This document shows positions 59,367 to 64,000 of a stretch of 64,000 bases of DNA, one piece after another (within the stretch, counting starts at the first letter, position 1; each line of letters starts with the position of its first letter). Where the stretch lies: the NCBI RefSeq assembly GCF_001403875.1, contig NZ_LN884299.1, positions 1,674,117-1,738,116 on the forward strand, given 5' to 3'. The translations under genes and the position numbers were made by a program. Below the pieces are notes generated by a model. It was not told the DNA's origin, made no database searches, and saw only the letters and a list, made by a program, of their open reading frames with translations. Source of the stretch: Paenibacillus ihumii (lineage in GTDB: Bacteria; Bacillota; Bacilli; Paenibacillales; Paenibacillaceae).

Positions 59367-60170
59367 ATGACTGAACAAATCAGAGTAGCTGTTGCTGGAG
59401 CAGGCGGCAGAATGGGTAAAGAAGTAGTAAAAATGGTGCTGGAGGATCCCGGTTTACGTCTCGTCGCAGCCGTGAATTTATCGGATGAAGGGACCGATGC
59501 GGGCACGCTGGTCGGTCTGCCCGCCTGCGGCGTTACGCTCAGCAAGGATCTGGAGCTGGCCTTAGTTGAAGGCAAGCCTCAGGTGCTCGTCGACTTCACT
59601 ACGCCGCAATCGGCGTATTCCAATACCGTGACCGCGATCAAGCATGGGGTCCGTCCGGTAATCGGGACAACGGGCTTCACCCCGGAGCAAATCGAGGATT
59701 TGGACAAGCAGTGCCGGGAGCGGGGGATCGGCGGATTGATTGCCCCCAACTTCTCCATCGGTGCCATTCTGATGATGAAGTTCGCAGCTCAGGCCGCCAA
59801 GTATTTTCCTCATTTGGAAATCATTGAATATCATGGGGATCAGAAGCTGGATGCGCCTTCCGGGACTGCCGTCAAGACGGCGGAGCTGATCGCCACGAAT
59901 CGCGAAGAGCTGCGTCAGGGTAACCCGAACGAAGAGGAGACGATCGATGGAGCAAGAGGCGGCCTTTATAGCGGCTTTCGCATTCACAGCGTCCGTCTTC
60001 CGGGGGTATTTGCCCAGCAGGAGGTCATTTTTGGCGGCTTCGGCCAAACCTTGAAAATTCGCCATGATTCCTACGAGCGCGCGGGCTATATGCCGGGCGT
60101 CAACCTTGCTGTCAAGAAAGTGCTTGAATATGAGGGCTTGATTTACGGCTTCGAACATTTTGTAGACTGA
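59367..60170 (+). CDS. dapB: 4-hydroxy-tetrahydrodipicolinate reductase
   Basis: DapB performs the NAD(P)H reduction step of the lysine and diaminopimelate pathway, which also supplies dipicolinate to spores. It is 267 residues. It has [28 protein letters not shown] and [12 protein letters not shown]. The catalytic region is [15 protein letters not shown]: the first His of the usual pair is kept and the second is Gly. ATG 59367 has GAGAGGTAA upstream. Confidence 0.96.
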   Translation: MTEQIRVAVAGAGGRMGKEVVKMVLEDPGLRLVAAVNLSDEGTDAGTLVGLPACGVTLSKDLELALVEGKPQVLVDFTTPQSAYSNTVTAIKHGVRPVIGTTGFTPEQIEDLDKQCRERGIGGLIAPNFSIGAILMMKFAAQAAKYFPHLEIIEYHGDQKLDAPSGTAVKTAELIATNREELRQGNPNEEETIDGARGGLYSGFRIHSVRLPGVFAQQEVIFGGFGQTLKIRHDSYERAGYMPGVNLAVKKVLEYEGLIYGFEHFVD

Positions 60171-60216
60171 TAAAGTGAATTTATATGAGATGCTGCTTAA
60201 AAAGGAGAAATCGCAC

Positions 60217-60639
60217 ATGTTGAACATCGCATTTATCGCTCACGATCGCAAGAAAGAAGATATCGTTAACTTGGCCATTGCTTACGAGCATGTGTTTAAG
60301 GATAAGAAACTGTATTCAACGGGAACAACGGGCGCCCGGATCATGGAGAGCACCGGGCTGAAAATACACCGCTTCCTGTCAGGGCCGCTTGGCGGAGACC
60401 AGCAGATCGGCTCGCTGATTGCTCAGAATGAAATGGATTTCGTCATTTTCCTTCGCGATCCGCTGTTGGCTCAGCCGCATGAACCGGACATTACGGCATT
60501 GCTGCGCCTCTGTGACGTACACGGCATCCCTGTGGCTACGAATATGGCTACGGCCGAAATACTAATCCGGGCTCTTGATCGGGGTGATTTCGCCTGGCGC
60601 GAGCTCGTCGAGCAGAACAAGCCGGGGCTGGCGAAATGA
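60217..60639 (+). CDS. mgsA: Methylglyoxal synthase
   Basis: MgsA converts dihydroxyacetone phosphate to methylglyoxal and phosphate, a bypass when phosphosugars build up. It is 140 residues. It has [23 protein letters not shown] (phosphate site), [11 protein letters not shown] with the catalytic Asp and [23 protein letters not shown] supports the start. It overlaps bshB1 by four bases. Confidence 0.95.
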   Translation: MLNIAFIAHDRKKEDIVNLAIAYEHVFKDKKLYSTGTTGARIMESTGLKIHRFLSGPLGGDQQIGSLIAQNEMDFVIFLRDPLLAQPHEPDITALLRLCDVHGIPVATNMATAEILIRALDRGDFAWRELVEQNKPGLAK

Positions 60640-61352
60640 GCATGAAGCTGGATATTCTCGTAATTGGCGCCCATGCTGACGATGCGGAAATAGGAATGTC
60701 CGGCACAATTGCCAAGCAGGCTGCGGCCGGATATAAGGTAGGCATTATCGATCTAACGGAAGCTGAGCTATCCTCGAACGGCAACGTTGAGCTGCGCAAA
60801 GAGGAGGCTGCCGCCGCATCGCAAGTGCTCGGGCTGTCTTACCGGAGCAATCTCGGATTGCCTGATCGCGGCCTGGCAGCAACGCCTGATAACGTGGCCG
60901 TGGTCACCGCGGCGATCAGGTCCTGTTCGCCGGGCATCGTGTTCGCTCCTTACTGGGAGGATCGCCATCCGGATCATATCGCGGCGAGCAAGCTAGTAGA
61001 GGAAGCCGTATTCAACGCCAAGCTGCGCCGGTATATGCCGGAGATCCCTTCGATTCCGGCGCCTGATTTATATTTCTATTTCATCAATGACTGGAGAACG
61101 CCAGATCTGCTCGTCGACGTTACTGGATTCTATCCGCTCAAGGAGCAGGCCTTGGCGTGCTACCGCTCGCAATTTGGACAGGCGGCAGCTCCGGGAGAGG
61201 ATGTCGCTCCGACCCCGCTGAACCAGGGATATGTAGAGCGGGTCAAAGCGAGAGATGCCTTGTTGGGACAGCGGAAGCTTATCCCTTATGCCGAAGGCTT
61301 TGCAGTCAAGTCACCCTATTTAATAGAACTATTCGGATCCAGCAGCACATAA
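60636..61352 (+). CDS. bshB1: Bacillithiol biosynthesis deacetylase BshB1
   Basis: BshB1 removes the acetyl group from GlcNAc-malate, the second step of bacillithiol synthesis. It is 238 residues in the LmbE-like fold. Zinc ligands and the general base are in [10 protein letters not shown] and [10 protein letters not shown]. In B. subtilis it sits between mgsA and bshA, as it does here. The final step enzyme BshC is not in the window. Confidence 0.95.
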   Translation: MSMKLDILVIGAHADDAEIGMSGTIAKQAAAGYKVGIIDLTEAELSSNGNVELRKEEAAAASQVLGLSYRSNLGLPDRGLAATPDNVAVVTAAIRSCSPGIVFAPYWEDRHPDHIAASKLVEEAVFNAKLRRYMPEIPSIPAPDLYFYFINDWRTPDLLVDVTGFYPLKEQALACYRSQFGQAAAPGEDVAPTPLNQGYVERVKARDALLGQRKLIPYAEGFAVKSPYLIELFGSSST

Positions 61353-61398
61353 ATTCAAAGAAGCAAGGCATAAGACAGTGAAGGAGGTCCCTGACAAT

Positions 61399-62559
61399 AT
61401 GGACCCATTTCTAAAAATAGGCATAACCTGTTATCCGACGCTTGGCGGCTCGGGGGTTGTGGCCACTGAGCTGGGCAAGCTGTTGGCCGAGAAGGGACAT
61501 GAGGTTCACTTCATTTCGCATAGCGTTCCTTTTCGCTTGGGCAGTTATCACAAGAACATTTTTTATCATGAAGTCGAGGTTAGCGACTACTATGTGTTCC
61601 GTTATCCGCCCTACGATTTGTCCCTGGCTACGAAGATGGCGAATGTAGCCAAGCAACAGAATCTGGATATTCTGCATGTTCATTATGCGGTCCCCCATGC
61701 GGTTTGCGCTTTTCTTGCCAAGCAGATGGTGGGAGAAAAGCTGAAGATCGTGACGACCCTTCATGGCACGGATATTACCGTCCTTGCGCAGGACGAATCG
61801 CTGAAGGATTTAATTCGGCTGGCTATTAACGAGAGTGATGCCGTCACATCGGTGTCCAATGATCTAAGGAGAGAGACGCGCGATGTGCTTGATATTACGC
61901 GTGATATCGAGCTGACCTATAATTTTGTGGATGAGCGGGTGTACTATCCGCGCGACGCGAAGGCCTGCCGCAGCGAGTTTGCAGCCCCGGGGGAAAAGGT
62001 GCTGATGCATATTTCCAATTTTCGTCCAGTTAAGCGGGTCAGCGATGTTGTGGACGTGTTTAATATGGTGAATGAGGAGATCCCTTCCAAGCTGCTGTTC
62101 GTCGGGGAGGGGCCGGATCTTCCCAAAATACAATGGAAGGTCAAGGAGATGGGAATTGCGGATCGCGTTCATTTCCTTGGCAAGCAGGATGACATCGCCC
62201 ATGTGATTTCGATGGCAGATGTTCTGCTGCTCCCTTCCGAGAAGGAGAGCTTCGGCCTTGTCGCCCTGGAAGCGATGGCTTGCGGGATACCGACCATCGG
62301 TTCCGCCGCAGGCGGCATTCCCGAGCTGGTCGCTCACGGAGAGACGGGCTTTCTGTCGCCGATCGGCGACACGCGGCGGATGGCAGACGATACACTTGCA
62401 CTGCTCAAAGACGAGCAGCTTACGCAAAAAATGCGCGAGGCCTGCCTGGCGCGCGCGAAAAACGAATTCAGCAGCGAGCTGATTACGGCGCAGTACGAGA
62501 GCATCTATTACAAAGTGCTTGGACGAAAGATGCCGATGCCGAAGCCGCTCTGCGGATAA
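61399..62559 (+). CDS. bshA: N-acetyl-alpha-D-glucosaminyl L-malate synthase BshA
   Basis: BshA joins UDP-GlcNAc to malate, the first step of bacillithiol synthesis. It is a 386-residue GT4 glycosyltransferase: [21 protein letters not shown] at the start, [29 protein letters not shown] and the donor-binding [17 protein letters not shown] with the EX7E motif. ATG 61399 has AAGGAGGTCC upstream; a GTG at 61378 lies before that site. Confidence 0.96.
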   Translation: MDPFLKIGITCYPTLGGSGVVATELGKLLAEKGHEVHFISHSVPFRLGSYHKNIFYHEVEVSDYYVFRYPPYDLSLATKMANVAKQQNLDILHVHYAVPHAVCAFLAKQMVGEKLKIVTTLHGTDITVLAQDESLKDLIRLAINESDAVTSVSNDLRRETRDVLDITRDIELTYNFVDERVYYPRDAKACRSEFAAPGEKVLMHISNFRPVKRVSDVVDVFNMVNEEIPSKLLFVGEGPDLPKIQWKVKEMGIADRVHFLGKQDDIAHVISMADVLLLPSEKESFGLVALEAMACGIPTIGSAAGGIPELVAHGETGFLSPIGDTRRMADDTLALLKDEQLTQKMREACLARAKNEFSSELITAQYESIYYKVLGRKMPMPKPLCG

Positions 62560-62643
62560 TAGATAAGGCAACCATACCCATTCTCATGCGTTGCCAATGG
62601 TTGAAGAACGCTAAGAGGGATTAGCCTCTGGAGGTTATAGATT

Positions 62644-63948
62644 ATGCACGTATGGAAGCAGGTAGCCCCCCTGATGCTGCATCAGGGGGGAAAGGTGCTT
62701 AGAACATTGCTGGATTCCGGCCACAGCGCCTATTTCGTCGGGGGCTGCGTGCGGGACGAGCTGATGGGCCGCCCGGTCCATGACATGGATATTGCGACAT
62801 CGGCTAAGCCTGAAGCGGTTATGGAGCTGTTTGAGCGGACGGTTCCAACCGGTCTGCAGCATGGGACGGTCACTGTGATAATGGGAGATTATCCGTTTGA
62901 GGTCACGACCTTCCGGAAGGAATCCCATTATGAGGATCATCGCCATCCTGCGGCAGTGGAGTTCGTAGATGAGATCATTCAGGATTTGCAGCGCAGGGAT
63001 TTCACTATGAACGCAATCGCCCGCAGCTTGGATGGAGAGCTGACCGATCCATTCCATGGGGCGTCGGATATTCGCTATGGAATTCTCCGCTGTGTAGGAC
63101 AGGCCGAGGAGCGGTTCGACGAGGATGCGCTTCGCATGATGCGTGCGGTCCGCTTTGCTTCGGTGTTCGGTTTCCGCCCTGTAAAGAGCCTGTGGCGGGC
63201 GCTGCTTACAAGCAGGGATAAATTGTCCTTCGTCGCGATGGAGCGCGTACGGGCCGAGCTGGAACGCCTGCTGCTAGGTCCTGATCCGCTTCGGGGGCTG
63301 GAGCTGCTCCGCCGCAGCCGCCTGCTTCATTATGCCAAGATTCCTTATGTTGAGAGCCAGGGTTCGGGAGTCCTGCAGGAGCAGCTCGGGGTACTGGGTC
63401 ATATGCCGGCCGAGCCGCAGGAGCTCAGATGGTCAGAGCTGCTTCAGGGACTTGGCATTTCCGGCCTTGAGGCAGAGGACAGAATGAAGGAGTGGACCTT
63501 CTCCAATCAGGTCGCCCGGACAACGGCTGAAATAATGAGGTTTGACGAGATGTGGGGGGCGATTAGGGCAGGCATAAGCGATGGCAGTGCCGAGCGGCTT
63601 CGCCGGAGCTGGACCGAGCTTCAGGTACATTACGGCCAAGAGATCAGCCAATTATGGCTGGAGCGGCAGAGAATCCGGCTGGCAAGCCGAGGGGCCCAGG
63701 GGCGGGAAGCGCTGCTTCGGCTTGATGAAGAAGAAATGCGCTGGCATCGGGCTGTGCGCGTTCATGATTTGAAGGAGCTGGCGATTCGCGGCGGCGACGT
63801 GCTGACGGCTCTGGACCAGAGGGGCGGCCCCTGGCTGGGAGAGCTTATGAAGCGGCTTCTGCTGCTTGTAGCCATCGGTGACGTGCCTAACGAGAGGGAG
63901 CCATTGCTCGAATATGTGAAAGCTGTGGTGAAGCAAAATGGGGGATAG
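62644..63948 (+). CDS. cca: CCA tRNA nucleotidyltransferase
   Basis: Cca adds or repairs the CCA end of tRNA. It is 434 residues, somewhat longer than the B. subtilis enzyme (about 400). The class II motifs are clear: AYFVGGCVRDELMGRPVHDMDIATSA (GGxVRD and DxD) and RRDFTMNAIA, then DEDALRMMRAVRFAS. The C-terminal half is a helical tRNA-binding region with lower conservation. A GGAGGT site precedes the start. It overlaps birA by 11 bases. Confidence 0.95.
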   Translation: MHVWKQVAPLMLHQGGKVLRTLLDSGHSAYFVGGCVRDELMGRPVHDMDIATSAKPEAVMELFERTVPTGLQHGTVTVIMGDYPFEVTTFRKESHYEDHRHPAAVEFVDEIIQDLQRRDFTMNAIARSLDGELTDPFHGASDIRYGILRCVGQAEERFDEDALRMMRAVRFASVFGFRPVKSLWRALLTSRDKLSFVAMERVRAELERLLLGPDPLRGLELLRRSRLLHYAKIPYVESQGSGVLQEQLGVLGHMPAEPQELRWSELLQGLGISGLEAEDRMKEWTFSNQVARTTAEIMRFDEMWGAIRAGISDGSAERLRRSWTELQVHYGQEISQLWLERQRIRLASRGAQGREALLRLDEEEMRWHRAVRVHDLKELAIRGGDVLTALDQRGGPWLGELMKRLLLLVAIGDVPNEREPLLEYVKAVVKQNGG

Positions 63949-64000
63949 CCGTTTGCTCGATATGCTGCTGTCTCACCCGGGCGAGTATGTCTCCGGGGAG
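63938..64000 (+). CDS. birA: Biotin operon repressor / biotin-protein ligase, 5' end only
   Basis: Only 21 codons are in the window, starting at ATG 63938 inside the end of cca. They read MGDSRLLDMLLSHPGEYVSG, which fits the first helices of the winged-helix domain of BirA. birA follows cca in B. subtilis. The assignment depends mainly on that synteny. Confidence 0.7.
   Translation, partial: MGDSRLLDMLLSHPGEYVSGE

Noticed and set aside
1..64000. CRISPR arrays, tRNA or rRNA genes, insertion sequences, prophage genes
   Set aside because: No repeat-spacer array, cloverleaf-like sequence with CCA context, transposase or phage structural protein was seen on either strand. The only clear tandem repeat is the 68-bp array before serA.

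Overview
The window is chromosomal DNA from a spore-forming, low-to-mid GC member of the Bacillales, most likely Paenibacillus or a close relative. I infer this from gene order and family content: the layout follows the Bacillus subtilis res / ypb / ypf / yph / spoIVA / hbs / hepST / ndk / cheR / aro-trp-his-tyr / qcr / ypj / dapB / bsh / cca / birA region almost gene for gene. Insertions and losses distinguish it from Bacillus. GC is roughly in the low-to-mid fifties and coding density is high. No tRNA, rRNA, CRISPR array, insertion sequence or prophage gene is visible.

Layout. 1-4.5 kb: resB (cut by the window edge), resC, resD, resE for cytochrome c maturation and its two-component regulator. 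4.6-6.9 kb, minus strand: serA behind a long leader with a T-box riboswitch and three tandem 68-bp repeats. 7-11 kb: small and poorly known membrane or secreted proteins (CPBP protease, flavin-binding-fold protein, polysaccharide deacetylase lipoprotein). 11.2-14.3 kb: mecA-type adaptor, prsW, a 49-residue Cys-rich protein and the germination gene ypeB, whose ribosome binding site lies in a hairpin. 14.5-18.2 kb: PilZ protein, ypfB-like gene, cmk, plsC and the S1-like ypfD. 18.5-25.9 kb: der, plsY, gpsA, then spore genes (spoVIF family, DUF2768, yphF, spoIVA) interleaved with a nucleotidyltransferase-like gene and a 2Fe-2S ferredoxin. 26-29.8 kb: a three-gene sugar ABC transporter between spoIVA and hbs.

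29.9-36.3 kb: hbs, mtrB (TRAP), an unknown membrane protein, then a quinone block: hepS, menG, a UbiA-type prenyltransferase, ubiX, mqnA and hepT. Because mqnA is present, the menaquinone ring is probably made by the futalosine route. 36.4-48.4 kb: ndk, cheR, aroB, aroH, trpEDCFBA, hisC and tyrA. The trp genes have their own promoter, a run of eleven GAG/UAG triplets matching a TRAP binding site, and a perfect UUCG-loop terminator, with the TRAP gene itself 9 kb upstream. 48.4-53.3 kb: a promoter-terminator unit without a clear gene (candidate small RNA), an ECF sigma factor with a zinc anti-sigma partner, a histidine phosphatase, an unknown 362-residue protein, a gamma-carbonic-anhydrase-like protein, a solo IDEAL-domain protein and ypiF. 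53.4-57.3 kb: qcrABC, ypjA and ypjB. 57.3-64 kb: a YitT-family gene on the minus strand, a MazG-like ypjD, a TPR protein, dapB, mgsA, bshB1, bshA, cca and the start of birA.

Themes: respiration (ResDE control, cytochrome c maturation, menaquinone and the bc complex), chorismate and aromatic amino acids under TRAP, serine synthesis under a T-box, spore coat and germination, and bacillithiol. I found no clearly new multi-gene system. The most rewarding targets are the regulatory leaders (trp, serA, ypeB, the 48.5-kb transcript) and the unassigned small genes.
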